From assembly GCA_947073765.1 (NCBI GenBank), contig CAMTMZ010000001.1, positions 62,001 through 126,000 on the forward strand: DNA of 64,000 nucleotides, read 5' to 3'. The stretch's first letter is position 1. The number at the start of each line of letters is the position of its first letter. Positions 25,888 through 34,163 of the stretch are shown here, one piece after another. Position numbers and translations under genes: made by a program. The notes below the pieces were generated by a model, which was not told the DNA's origin, ran no database searches, and was given only the letters and a program-made list of their open reading frames with translations. The stretch comes from an uncultured Bacillota bacterium. GTDB taxonomy: Bacteria; Bacillota; Clostridia; Oscillospirales; Oscillospiraceae.

Positions 25888-26664
25888 TCAGGATTCTGGA
25901 ATTTCGCCCACGCTGTTCAAGATAAACCGGGGACGGTAGGGGTATTGCTCACAGGTTTCCCGGGTGGATACCCCGGACAGCACCAGCACAGTGTCCAGTC
26001 CTGTCTCAATGCCAGCGATGATATCGGTATCCATTCGGTCCCCAATCATAACCGCATTTTCTGAGTGTACACCCAGCATGCGCAGACCAGTGCGCATCAT
26101 CAAGGGGTTGGGTTTACCAACAAAGTAGGCGCTTTTGCCAGTTGCCAGTTCAATGGGGGCGATCAGCGCCCGGCAGGCTGGCACAATACCAGCCTCCACG
26201 GGGGCCGTCAGGTCGAAGTTAGTACCAATGAGCTTAGCGCCACCGTTCACCAGGCGGATGGCTTTTGTAATCTGCTCCAGATTATAGGAGGAGGACTCAC
26301 CCACAACAACGTAATCGGGATTTACATCGTTGTAGGTGATTCCCTTGTCATAAAGGGCGTTCATCAGGCCGTGTTCCCCCACCACATAGGCGCTGCAGCC
26401 CGGCGCTTGGCTGTCCAGAAAGCAGGCTGTAGCCAAAGCGCTGGTGTAACAATGAGACTCATCTGTGTTAAGACCCATCCGAGCCAGCTTCTGCTGAAGC
26501 TCCTTAGGGGTGTACTGGCTGGAGTTGGTGAGAAACAGGTAGTTCTTTTTCTCCCGCGTCAGCCAGTCTACAAACTCTTTTACTCCAGGCAATAAGTTGT
26601 TGCCGTGGTAGATGACGCCGTCCATGTCGCAGATGAAGCCTTTTTTCTTCTGTAATATGCCCAT
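25888..26664 (-). CDS. NagD-like HAD-IIA phosphatase
   Basis: A 258-residue HAD hydrolase with the C2-type cap of the NagD/PNPase group. Motif I is CDMDGVIYHGN, motif II is TNSSQYTPKEL, the Lys-containing segment is KPNPLMMRTGLRML and motif IV is MIGDRMDTDIIAG. Such enzymes dephosphorylate nucleotides or sugar phosphates; the substrate is unknown. It is monocistronic with a strong promoter and GGGGGATGAG before the ATG. Confidence 0.88.
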   Translation of the reverse strand: MGILQKKKGFICDMDGVIYHGNNLLPGVKEFVDWLTREKKNYLFLTNSSQYTPKELQQKLARMGLNTDESHCYTSALATACFLDSQAPGCSAYVVGEHGLMNALYDKGITYNDVNPDYVVVGESSSYNLEQITKAIRLVNGGAKLIGTNFDLTAPVEAGIVPACRALIAPIELATGKSAYFVGKPNPLMMRTGLRMLGVHSENAVMIGDRMDTDIIAGIETGLDTVLVLSGVSTRETCEQYPYRPRFILNSVGEIPES

Positions 26665-26709
26665 GTCTCATCCCCCTGTCAAGTTGTAGTTTTTAAACAG
26701 TTGAGTTGT

Positions 26710-26738
26710 ATTATAGCATGTGGGGGATAAAAGAGCAA
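26710..26738 (-). promoter_or_regulatory. Sigma-A promoter of the NagD-like gene
   Basis: Reverse-strand TTGCTC, 17 bases, TATAAT. Confidence 0.75.
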
Positions 26739-26739
26739 G

Positions 26740-27118
26740 GGGAGTATTTTAATCAGGATGCGGTGCAGATTTGTATAAAATCGGTCGTATTCAAACATTA
26801 AATTTTACAACTATGAGCAGTTCATCGTACATCAAGAAACCCATGTGCCGCAAGGCTTAAGGCTGAAACAAGTAGCATCAGTAGAAAGTGGAAACATCTG
26901 GAAGTCTACCTTCCACCTTAGCGGTTCCCCATACGGTCTTTTAGAATTTAGCTGCCTGGCAGGGACGAAACTGAGTTGTCATTTGAAATATATTTTTGCT
27001 ATTTCTGAGTGTATTTACTATTTTTTTAAATTTATAAGAACTTTTTGTTTTGATTTTTGCCAAAAAATTTCTGTGGAAACAACGAAAAAACACTCTTCCC
27101 TTTATGGGGAATCTATGG
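26740..27118. other. AT-rich intergenic stretch without a recognised gene
   Basis: About 380 bases between the NagD-like promoter and the chemoreceptor promoter. A frame runs across 26845-27306 but has no ribosome site, odd composition, and crosses the promoter and hairpins, so I reject it. GTGGAA and TTCCAC near 26890-26916 could form a hairpin. I see no tRNA or known RNA family here. Confidence 0.5.
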
Positions 27119-27124
27119 TATACT
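27096..27124 (+). promoter_or_regulatory. Candidate promoter of the chemoreceptor operon
   Basis: A good TATACT -10 at 27119-27124 with a weak TTCCCT -35 at 17-base spacing. Transcription would start near 27131, giving a ~240-base leader. Confidence 0.45.
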
Positions 27125-27130
27125 GCATCC

Positions 27131-27305
27131 GAAATCTATCGTCCAGCGGATCAGTACGGTGTATCATCAACGCAGCTGAAAACCGGAAAACGGTTTTCAA
27201 GGCGGACGAAACCCGCCGGCGCATGAAATGCACCCGACGTTTCCCAATGAAGTCCACCGTATGGCCGCTTTGCGGCTCCTGCGGCGACTATAAAACCTGC
27301 GAATA
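27131..27305 (+). promoter_or_regulatory. Structured 5' leader of the chemoreceptor operon
   Basis: The leader can fold as a multi-branch RNA. An outer helix pairs TACGGTG (27155-27161) with CACCGTA (27255-27261). Inside lie an 8-bp hairpin GAAAACCG/CGGTTTTC (27178-27198), a 5-bp hairpin GGCGG/CCGCC (27201-27217) and GCAT/ATGC (27221-27231). A fourth hairpin GCCGC/GCGGC (27264-27276) follows the outer helix. It does not match the c-di-GMP-I or c-di-GMP-II consensus as I remember them. A riboswitch or other cis-acting RNA is inferred, not shown. Confidence 0.4.
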
Positions 27306-27368
27306 AACGAACGATTGGCTTTTTTCTGCCTATCAAGAAAAAACATCACGAAAAGGAGAGACTGGAAC

Positions 27369-29408
27369 GTGGTAGGAAAGCAAGCAGACACCCTCGCCAG
27401 CCGGGGGATTAAGCGGAGCCTGAATGGAAGGATATTGAGGAATACCACCCTCAATATCCTGATTTTGGTGGTCATATGCTGCGGGATTATGGCCTTTTCT
27501 CTCCAGTCACTTGCTAACAGCATTTTGCTGGACAGCCTTCAGCCCATGGCCCGGCAGTCGGCGAAAACGGTGGAAGCCAATATCCATATGCTGGCAGACC
27601 GTATGATGACCATTGCTAACGATCCACGGATGAATATGGTAACCATCGTAGGCCAGGAGGAAACAGAGGCGCCTATTCCAGACGTTGCGGCTACCGCTGA
27701 AAACCGCAGGGCCCTGCTGACGGAGGTGGCAGAGATCTATGAGTTCCATACAGTTGCCCTGTATGATTTGGATGGCCGGCTGATCCAGGGGATCGACGGT
27801 GCGCCGGAGAGCCTGAACAGCGGTTTCTTTGCCCTTTTGAAAGAGACGGATAATCTGACTACCGACTCCTCCACAATCCATCAGGGCAAGCTGGGCGTCA
27901 CCATGGGGATGCCAGTGAAGTGGAATGGCGAAACTGCTCTCTATGTGGTGGGTGTCTATAAATATGACACCCTCAACGATGTCATCAGCAGCATCAATCT
28001 GGGAAGAACCGGCATGGCCTACATGGTCAACCGCCAGGGTGTTGTTACCGGCCATCCGGATCAGTCTCTGGTCCTCGGCGGCAGCTCGCTGGTTCAGCTC
28101 AGCGGCGGAGACGGGGAGGCGGTGGAGCGTGTAACCACTGGTGAGACCGGAGCCACAGAGTTTTCCATCGACGGGAAGAAGATGCTGGTGGCGTTTTCGC
28201 CCATTCGAGGAACCCAGTGGTCCCTGGTTATCCAGATTCCAAAGTCGGACTATAACCACTTCATCAATGGAGCCATGCTGGTGTCCATTCTGGCAACCCT
28301 GATGGTTCTGGCTGTCTCTATGTTGCTGGTTTTGCGGCTTGCCCACTCCATCTCCCGCCCGGTGAAGCGTGTGACGGACCGGATGGTGGCTCTCTCCAAC
28401 GGCGACTTGCACACAGAGGTGCTAGCCCTGGATACCGGCGACGAGCTGGAGGTTATGACAAAGACACTGGATGCCACGCTGGAGAGCGTGAACCGGTACA
28501 TATCCGATATTCAGCAGGTGCTGACCCATGTAGCGGATGGCGATCTGCGTACCGAGCCCCAGGTGGATTATATGGGCGACTTCGCGCTGATTCGCGGCAG
28601 CCTGTACACCATTACCAAGTCCATGAACGAAACACTGCTCGGGTTCCGCGCCGCTGCAGATCGGCTGACAGAGATGGCGGAGCAGCTCAGCGGGCAGTCT
28701 GTGCGGCTCCATCAGGCGTCCCTGGATCAGAACCAGTCGACTGAGAAACTGGTCCATGAGGTGGCCCATGTGAAGGAGCGGTTGACAGACGTTACACAGA
28801 GCAGTGACCGGGCCCGTTCCCAGACAGGGGAGATCACCCGGCGTATCCAGAGCGCCAACGAGCAGATGGCTGCCCTGTCCTCCGCCATGGACGATATCAG
28901 CGCCAACGCGCAGCAGATTACAAAGATCGCGAAAGACATTGAAGACATTGCGTTCCAGACGAACATCCTGTCTCTCAACGCATCCGTGGAGGCGACTCGA
29001 GCCGGAGTCGCCGGAAAGGGCTTTGCGGTTGTGGCCAACGAGGTGAAGCGGTTGGCCACAAAGAGCGCCGAGGCGGCGCGGAGTGCCACAGAGATGGTCA
29101 ATAACACCAAAGCGATCATTCAGACCGGTGTGGAACTGACCGCGGACACCGCCGGTTCCCTCCGGGCGATTTTCGATGTCTCTGCCCAGATCAACACCAT
29201 TTCGGATCAGCTGGCAACGGCGGTACAGGGCCAGGAGGAAGCTTTGAGCGTGATGGAGGAACGGATTGCCGTTATCTCCGACATCGCGGACCGCAATCTG
29301 CAAAACGCGGGGGAGACGGAGCAGTCCAGCGGCTCTCTGGCGAGAGAGGCGGAGGCTCTCCAGACTCAGGTGCGAAAATTTGTTTTGAAGGAGAACGGAG
29401 TCAGATGA
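27369..29408 (+). CDS. Methyl-accepting chemotaxis protein
   Basis: A 679-residue transmembrane chemoreceptor. TM1 lies at ~27-49, an extracellular sensor of Cache-like size at ~50-300, TM2 at ~302-324, HAMP at ~325-380 and a signalling coiled coil to the end. The hairpin tip IAFQTNILSLNASVEATRAG followed by GKGFAVVANEVKRLA is the MCP consensus that contacts CheA and CheW. The sensor has LYDLDGRLIQGIDG and MVNRQGVVTGHPD, typical of Cache domains. GTG 27369 follows AGGAG with a 10-base spacer. No che or flagellar gene is in the window. It overlaps the FMN-lipoprotein gene by 4 bases. Confidence 0.92.
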   Translation: MVGKQADTLASRGIKRSLNGRILRNTTLNILILVVICCGIMAFSLQSLANSILLDSLQPMARQSAKTVEANIHMLADRMMTIANDPRMNMVTIVGQEETEAPIPDVAATAENRRALLTEVAEIYEFHTVALYDLDGRLIQGIDGAPESLNSGFFALLKETDNLTTDSSTIHQGKLGVTMGMPVKWNGETALYVVGVYKYDTLNDVISSINLGRTGMAYMVNRQGVVTGHPDQSLVLGGSSLVQLSGGDGEAVERVTTGETGATEFSIDGKKMLVAFSPIRGTQWSLVIQIPKSDYNHFINGAMLVSILATLMVLAVSMLLVLRLAHSISRPVKRVTDRMVALSNGDLHTEVLALDTGDELEVMTKTLDATLESVNRYISDIQQVLTHVADGDLRTEPQVDYMGDFALIRGSLYTITKSMNETLLGFRAAADRLTEMAEQLSGQSVRLHQASLDQNQSTEKLVHEVAHVKERLTDVTQSSDRARSQTGEITRRIQSANEQMAALSSAMDDISANAQQITKIAKDIEDIAFQTNILSLNASVEATRAGVAGKGFAVVANEVKRLATKSAEAARSATEMVNNTKAIIQTGVELTADTAGSLRAIFDVSAQINTISDQLATAVQGQEEALSVMEERIAVISDIADRNLQNAGETEQSSGSLAREAEALQTQVRKFVLKENGVR

Positions 29409-29848
29409 GACGGATTTTTGCCATACTTTTAAGTGTACTGCTGATGGTGCCAGTTCTGACGGCCTGTGGGAATCAGGGCGGGTTCCAAGATGGGTATTAT
29501 ACTGCGCAGATGTCTGAGTTCAGTCATGGATGGAAGGAATATATTACTATTCTGGTAAAGGGCGGAAACATTATCTCTGTAGAGTACAATGCGGAGAACG
29601 CCAGCGGCTTTATCAAGAGCTGGGATAACACATACATGCAAACCATGTTCCATGTCAACGGTACCTACCCCAACGAATACACCCGCTATTACGCTGGACA
29701 GCTTCTGGAGGGGCAGGGCCAGGGCGAGATCGATGCGATCACGGGGGCATCGTCTTCTCACGGAACATTCCAGCAGCTGGCCCAGGCTGTCCTGGAGCAG
29801 GCCTGGAAAGGAGACTCCAGTATTGTGATTGTGGAGACTGCTCATTGA
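29405..29848 (+). CDS. FMN-binding-domain lipoprotein
   Basis: A 147-residue exported lipoprotein. The signal peptide ends in VLTAC (lipid Cys at residue 21). The mature part is one FMN_bind domain beginning DGYYTAQMSEFSHGWKEYITI and containing DAITGASSS (residues 110-118), which fits the ApbE flavinylation pattern D-x-x-S/T-G-A-S/T-x-S/T with Ser in the acceptor position. It resembles the small COG4939-type lipoproteins. Its ATG sits within the stop of the chemoreceptor gene, so the two are made together. FMN attachment, and whether Ser can replace Thr, are inference. No apbE is nearby. Confidence 0.78.
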   Translation: MRRIFAILLSVLLMVPVLTACGNQGGFQDGYYTAQMSEFSHGWKEYITILVKGGNIISVEYNAENASGFIKSWDNTYMQTMFHVNGTYPNEYTRYYAGQLLEGQGQGEIDAITGASSSHGTFQQLAQAVLEQAWKGDSSIVIVETAH

Positions 29849-29882
29849 GCTGCAAAGAACGGTTTTCAGAAGGGAACGGAGC

Positions 29883-29919
29883 AAAAAGGAGAGACAGGCA
29901 ATGCCTGTCTCTCCTTTTT
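29883..29919 (+). terminator. Strong terminator of the chemoreceptor operon
   Basis: A nearly perfect 18-bp stem based on AAAAAGGAGAGACAGGC and its complement, ending in T6. Confidence 0.9.
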
Positions 29920-29929
29920 TGGCCGGAGT

Positions 29930-30091
29930 AGAGTTATTAGACATAATAATAAAACGTTCTTTTGCCCGTTGATTCAGTGCATATAATTCTTCTGGTGAAA
30001 GCAAATCAGAAATCTTTTTCTGGAATCGCGTATCTGCTAATCTTGGGTGTTCCAAAAAGGCATTGTCAATACGATGCATCCGCATACTCAC
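29930..30091 (-). pseudogene. Possible AT-rich gene remnant
   Basis: About 54 codons from GTG 30091 read MSMRMHRIDNAFLEHPRL, then LLSPEELYALNQRAKERF, a protein-like composition in an AT-rich patch. The frame then runs through the operon terminator and antisense to the lipoprotein gene, so no proper 3' end exists. No ribosome site is convincing. It may be the start of a truncated gene or chance. No family is recognised. Confidence 0.25.
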
Positions 30092-30150
30092 ATTATTATA
30101 ATTTTCTTTTTTTCCTCACTTCATTTTTTGATATGCCAAGGTATATCAGG

Positions 30151-31677
30151 TTACATCAGCGGGGCAAAAACACGCAGGATACTGCGGTAGAGCTGGAGAA
30201 GGATATTCAGGTGCTTGAACTGCCGCAGAGAGCAGGGCTGGGAAACCTGCAGGGTGGCCTCAAAATCTTTCCGAATATCCCGGATGCAGGGGGCCTCGCA
30301 CAACCAGACGCCGTCCTCGAAATGGAGAAACAGGCTGCGGTAGTCCAGGTTGACAGTACCTACAACGGCAAAGCGGTCGTCCACCACAAAGTTTTTGGCG
30401 TGGATAAAACCAGGGGTATACTCATAAATCTGCACACCGGCCTCTAAAAGAGGAGGGTAGTGGGCCCGAGTGACCTCAAATACATACCGCTTGTCAGGGA
30501 TGTGGGGAGTGATAATTCTCACATCCACACCGGACTTGGCAGCGTTGCACAGGGCGGTGCTGGTGGCTACATCAATGATCAGATAAGGAGTAGTGATATA
30601 GATATAGTTTTTGGCCTTTGCGATCATGTTCAGATAGACTGCCTGGCCTACTGCCTCCCGGTCGAGGGGGGTATCAGTGTAGGGTTGGACGTATCCTGTC
30701 CAGGGCCGCACCGGGGCGGCTGGGGGACGGAAGAGATTAAAATCCTCGTCCCAATTAGCGATATTGTCCCACATGGTGAGGAACATTACGGTCATGGACC
30801 AGACGGCATCTCCCTGCAGCATGATGGCGCTGTCCTTCCAGTGGCCGAAGCGATCCCGGACGTTGATGTATTCATCTGCCAGATTGATCCCTCCGGTAAA
30901 ACCCACTACGCCGTCGACAATGAGCAGCTTTCGGTGGTCGCGGTTGTTCAGCCGCAGGGACATCACCGGCATCAGCCGGTTGAACACACGGCACTGGATA
31001 CCTTTTTTAGCAAGCGTTTCATTGTAGTCTCGGGGGAGGGTGAACATACAGCCGAAGTCGTCATACAGCACACGGATCTCCACACCCTGGGCCGCTTTTC
31101 GTTCCAGAATGGACAAAATGCTGTCCCAGAAAATCCCGGGCTGAATGATGAAATACTCTAAAAAAATATATTTTTTTGCCCTTTCCAGCTCCTCCAGCAT
31201 CCGTGGAAAGGCAGCGTCTCCCAAGGGGAAGTACTCCGTCTCGGTGTTTGTGTAGGCGGGGCAGGCGGCTCTGCGCTCCAAATAGCTGGCCTGACCAGCG
31301 GCGTCTCCCCCCAAAGGAAGGAGATCGTCAGACTTGAAATCCTCCTTGAGCGTTTCAAAGGATTTGTCCAGCATCCCTTTCATCCGCTTTTGAGTTCGTT
31401 TGGGGACATAGCCGCCTCCGACCAATAGATAGAAAGCCCCGCCGAAGATAGGGAAGGGCAAAATCAGTAGGAGCCAGGCAATTTTATAACCTGGCTCCAT
31501 TCGGCTGCCAACAATAGCGAAGGCGGCGGCCACGCTGAGGGCGATACAGCACCAGTAAAAGATCTCAGTATAGGCAGAGAAGGAAAACACCATAACCACC
31601 AGTGCAGCAATCTGGACCAGCAGGGCCAAGGTCACAAATACTGAGCGGTGGAAGAAAATATAAAGCAGTTTTTTCAT
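30151..31677 (-). CDS. cls: Cardiolipin synthase, PLD type
   Basis: A 508-residue membrane phospholipase-D-family enzyme. Two or three hydrophobic helices occupy ~residues 10-90. The two HKD motifs are HRKLLIVDGVVGFTGGIN (~230) and HAKNFVVDDRFAVVGTVN (~425). It condenses two phosphatidylglycerol molecules to cardiolipin and glycerol at the inner face of the membrane. The ATG has GGAGGTGA at good spacing. It lies 50 bases downstream of the phosphodiesterase gene and may share its transcript. Confidence 0.9.
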   Translation of the reverse strand: MKKLLYIFFHRSVFVTLALLVQIAALVVMVFSFSAYTEIFYWCCIALSVAAAFAIVGSRMEPGYKIAWLLLILPFPIFGGAFYLLVGGGYVPKRTQKRMKGMLDKSFETLKEDFKSDDLLPLGGDAAGQASYLERRAACPAYTNTETEYFPLGDAAFPRMLEELERAKKYIFLEYFIIQPGIFWDSILSILERKAAQGVEIRVLYDDFGCMFTLPRDYNETLAKKGIQCRVFNRLMPVMSLRLNNRDHRKLLIVDGVVGFTGGINLADEYINVRDRFGHWKDSAIMLQGDAVWSMTVMFLTMWDNIANWDEDFNLFRPPAAPVRPWTGYVQPYTDTPLDREAVGQAVYLNMIAKAKNYIYITTPYLIIDVATSTALCNAAKSGVDVRIITPHIPDKRYVFEVTRAHYPPLLEAGVQIYEYTPGFIHAKNFVVDDRFAVVGTVNLDYRSLFLHFEDGVWLCEAPCIRDIRKDFEATLQVSQPCSLRQFKHLNILLQLYRSILRVFAPLM

Positions 31678-31727
31678 GATGCGTCACCTCCGCTGCGCCT
31701 GGTGTGGAACAGATGCCGAACGCTTGG

Positions 31728-32186
31728 TTAGATTTGGTGGGATGTACAGAGGATTTTCCTGTTTTCAATTTCAATGAGACCGTAGTTGGTGAGGGCGGGG
31801 CCGGGATTCATCATCCAGAGGCCATCCTCCAGCTGCCGGCAAAGGGGAATGTGGGTATGACCGAACAGCAGGACATCAGCGCCTACAGCACGGGCATCGT
31901 GAATGGCGGAGTCGTATCCGCTTTTCACGCCCCAGCGGTGTCCGTGGGAGAGGAGGATAGACTTGCCCGCCAGTGTGATTTGCTTTTTGATGGGCACAGC
32001 CACACCCCAGCCGTCGCAGTTGCCAGGGACCAGGCAGAAGGGGATCTTAGGGTAATGTTCGGCCACCGCCTCGGCGTCGGACATGAGATCGCCCAGGTGA
32101 ATAACCTGTTGGGGCTGGTGGCGGTCGATCGCGGTGTACATTCCGGACAGGGACCGGTGAGAGTCAGAGAATACCAAAATTTTCAA
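31728..32186 (-). CDS. YfcE/MJ0936-family phosphodiesterase
   Basis: A 152-residue calcineurin-like metallophosphoesterase. The five metal-site blocks are visible: FSDSHRS (DxH), HLGDLMSD (GD), VPGNCDG (GNxD), LSHGHRWG (H) and FGHTHIP (GHTH). Relatives hydrolyse phosphodiesters; the physiological substrate is unknown. It is divergent from the small-protein cluster at 32247. Confidence 0.88.
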   Translation of the reverse strand: MKILVFSDSHRSLSGMYTAIDRHQPQQVIHLGDLMSDAEAVAEHYPKIPFCLVPGNCDGWGVAVPIKKQITLAGKSILLSHGHRWGVKSGYDSAIHDARAVGADVLLFGHTHIPLCRQLEDGLWMMNPGPALTNYGLIEIENRKILCTSHQI

Positions 32187-32246
32187 ACTGTGTCACCTGG
32201 ACCTTTCTTCGCATATACTGGAATAGTCAACGCAGTGGGAGGGATT

Positions 32247-32489
32247 ATGATGGAATTGACACATCAGAATCGGGAGGCTATTGCCCAACTGGCCAAGTCC
32301 GGCGACGCACAGAAGCTGATGGAGCTGCTGCAGCAGCAAAGCGGACAGGTAAAACAGGCGGCTCAGGCTGCCGCAGCAGGGGACCCGGGCCAGCTGATGG
32401 CGATGATGGACCAGCTGATGCGCAGCAAGGAGGGGGCTGAACTGGTGAACCGTATTGAGAGCCAAGCAAAGCAAGCGGGGTTGAAATAG
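32247..32489 (+). CDS. Small helical protein, first of a three-gene cluster
   Basis: An 80-residue, Gln/Ala-rich protein that looks wholly helical: NREAIAQLAKSGDAQKLMELLQQ, QAAQAAAAGDPGQLMAMMDQLM, GAELVNRIESQAKQ. Two copies of a pattern of small helices separated by GD (SGDAQKLM and AGDPGQLM) suggest an internal duplication. GGGAGGG precedes ATG 32247. It heads a forward cluster of three small genes. I recognise no named domain. Confidence 0.65.
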   Translation: MMELTHQNREAIAQLAKSGDAQKLMELLQQQSGQVKQAAQAAAAGDPGQLMAMMDQLMRSKEGAELVNRIESQAKQAGLK

Positions 32490-32565
32490 CAATAATCTCA
32501 ACCTGGCGACAGACTGGCAAGTGCCTGTGAGGCGTTTATAAAACGGGGAATGGGGGGCAGGAACC

Positions 32566-32991
32566 GTGTCAGAGTTTGAGGACAAACTGAATTCCATTTT
32601 GGGAAATCAAGCGGCGATGAACCAGATTATGGCCCTGGCCCGCTCCCTGTCGGGAGACCAGCCGTCAGCACAGGTGACATCCGCTCCCGATAATCCGGAG
32701 AACACGGAGGAGGAAGCTACATATGTGCCCGTGACAGAAGCTTCCGACGAAGCCCCTGATCTATCAGCCCTTTTGGGACAGATTGATCCCAAAATGATTC
32801 AGACGGGGATGGACATTATCCGTCAGGCCAAGGGGGCCGAGGACCAAAGTACAGCTTTGTTGAATGCCATGCGGCCGTTTTTAAAAGAGGAACGCCGGGC
32901 CCGGCTGGACCGGGCCATTCAACTGGCCCGAATGACTAGACTGATACGGGCGACCCTGAGTGTCCTGGGAGAGGAGGGGAAGCGTGTATAA
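32566..32991 (+). CDS. Unknown protein, second of the three-gene cluster
   Basis: A 141-residue soluble protein: an N-terminal helix (EFEDKLNSILGNQAAMNQIMALARSLSG), an acidic low-complexity middle (~30-60), and a helical C-terminal half (LLGQIDPKMIQTGMDII, then RPFLKEERRARLDRAIQLARMTRLIRATL). It starts with GTG after GGGGGGCAGG. The C-terminus overlaps the start of the next gene by 8 bases. The layout is conserved-looking but I cannot name a family. Confidence 0.65.
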   Translation: MSEFEDKLNSILGNQAAMNQIMALARSLSGDQPSAQVTSAPDNPENTEEEATYVPVTEASDEAPDLSALLGQIDPKMIQTGMDIIRQAKGAEDQSTALLNAMRPFLKEERRARLDRAIQLARMTRLIRATLSVLGEEGKRV

Positions 32992-33331
32992 TCGCTACAT
33001 CCCGGAGGATATCTCCTATACCCGTCTGGAACCGGCTCAGCTTTCCCGGAAAAGCCCTGGTGGTATAAAAGCGGGACCTAGTCCCCGGCATCAGACTCCA
33101 AGCCGCTTTTCGGGGATCACCGCGGGGGGAGAGGGGCTGTTCGGTCTATTGCGTGGATATGAGAACGGACTGTCCGGCTTCATGAAAAACCTCCACTTGG
33201 ACAAGATCGACAGCGGTGATATTCTTTTGCTGCTGATTGCTTTGTATCTGTGGAAGGAGGGGGATGATCCGGATATAGTAATCGCTCTGGGGCTGATGCT
33301 GCTTATGGGACTGTGGGATGGTGAGGAATAG
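32984..33331 (+). CDS. Unknown protein with C-terminal hydrophobic segment
   Basis: A 115-residue protein with a basic, Pro/Ser-rich N-terminal half and a C-terminal leucine-rich segment (DKIDSGDILLLLIALYLWKEGDDPDIVIALGLMLLMGL) forming two hydrophobic stretches split by an acidic turn. It might be a membrane hairpin or an amphipathic assembly surface. GTG 32984 follows GGAGGGG and overlaps the preceding gene, so the pair is coupled. The convergent next gene is 27 bases away with no terminator visible. Confidence 0.65.
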   Translation: MYNRYIPEDISYTRLEPAQLSRKSPGGIKAGPSPRHQTPSRFSGITAGGEGLFGLLRGYENGLSGFMKNLHLDKIDSGDILLLLIALYLWKEGDDPDIVIALGLMLLMGLWDGEE

Positions 33332-33358
33332 AGGCAGCAAAGAGGACGATCGCTTGAT

Positions 33359-34120
33359 TCATTCTCCTGCTGTGTGCAGAACTTCTCCGCTGGGCAGGGC
33401 AAACCGACCGTCCGCTGGGCAAGGGGACTGCACCGGAGCATAAGACGTCATGCGGTAGACCAGCTGCCCCTGTTCCTCGGTCTCAGCGGAGACAAGCAGA
33501 CCATTGTCCACGCTGACCCAAAACCGTTGGAACCATGGTGATCCGCTACGCTGTACTTCCACCAGAATACAGGGCAGATCGCCCCGAAGTTCGTAGCCGG
33601 CAGCAATAATTTCATCAGATTCCAGCTCCAAAACTGTCTCATAGGTGGGGATATGCTGGGCTAAATCAGAGGATTTGCTGTCCGCTGGGGCGCTCTGGTA
33701 CTGCTGAGAACCGTCATACCAGTAGTAGGTGGTGTCATTACCGGTGAGATCGTGGCGCACAACGCCGGAGGGCAGAGTCTGTACACTGTGAGACCAGCCG
33801 TCGTCCGCCCAAATCTGGACTTGGGTGGTGGCGGAGCCCCCGCTCCAGAAGGTTTCTACCGTCAGTTCCCGATAATAGCTGCTGGGGCGTTCCAGAGTAG
33901 CCACTACCCCAGTGACAGTTTGGGTGGTGACCTCAACGCGCTGGAAGTCCTGCTCCTCAGAGCCGGCGGCAGAGATATCACCCGGATCCGCACTGGAGGA
34001 AGGGAGGATTACTTCTGGAGTGTTGGCGGCAAAAAGAACCCGGCCAAAACTGGCGCAGATGGCCGCTACGATGAGAGCCACAATGGCAACGACAATAACA
34101 AGCCGGTTTTTTTGTTCCAA
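33359..34120 (-). CDS. Membrane-anchored extracytoplasmic protein, unknown
   Basis: A 253-residue protein with an N-terminal signal anchor (~7-29, LVIVVAIVALIVAAICASFG) and a beta-rich external domain (~60-253). The pattern VETFWSGGSATTQVQIWADDGW, YYWYDGSQQYQSAPA and CILVEVQRSGSPWFQRFWVSVDNGLLVSAETEE recalls LolA/LppX-like or outer-surface sensor folds, but no motif is decisive. It starts at TTG 34120 with GGAGGTGA six bases upstream. It is the last gene of the trpS-tagO-wecB reverse run, 43 bases after wecB. Confidence 0.65.
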   Translation of the reverse strand: MEQKNRLVIVVAIVALIVAAICASFGRVLFAANTPEVILPSSSADPGDISAAGSEEQDFQRVEVTTQTVTGVVATLERPSSYYRELTVETFWSGGSATTQVQIWADDGWSHSVQTLPSGVVRHDLTGNDTTYYWYDGSQQYQSAPADSKSSDLAQHIPTYETVLELESDEIIAAGYELRGDLPCILVEVQRSGSPWFQRFWVSVDNGLLVSAETEEQGQLVYRMTSYAPVQSPCPADGRFALPSGEVLHTAGE

Positions 34121-34163
34121 TGTCCCTCACCTCCAGCAAGGGGCGCAGAGGCCGCCTCTTTTG

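Noticed and set aside
26740-27130. 6S or other known small RNA
   Set aside because: Only isolated short inverted repeats were found; no conserved landmark of a known RNA could be recognised.
26845-27306. A 153-codon frame before the chemoreceptor
   Set aside because: No ribosome site, atypical composition, and it crosses the likely promoter and several RNA hairpins.
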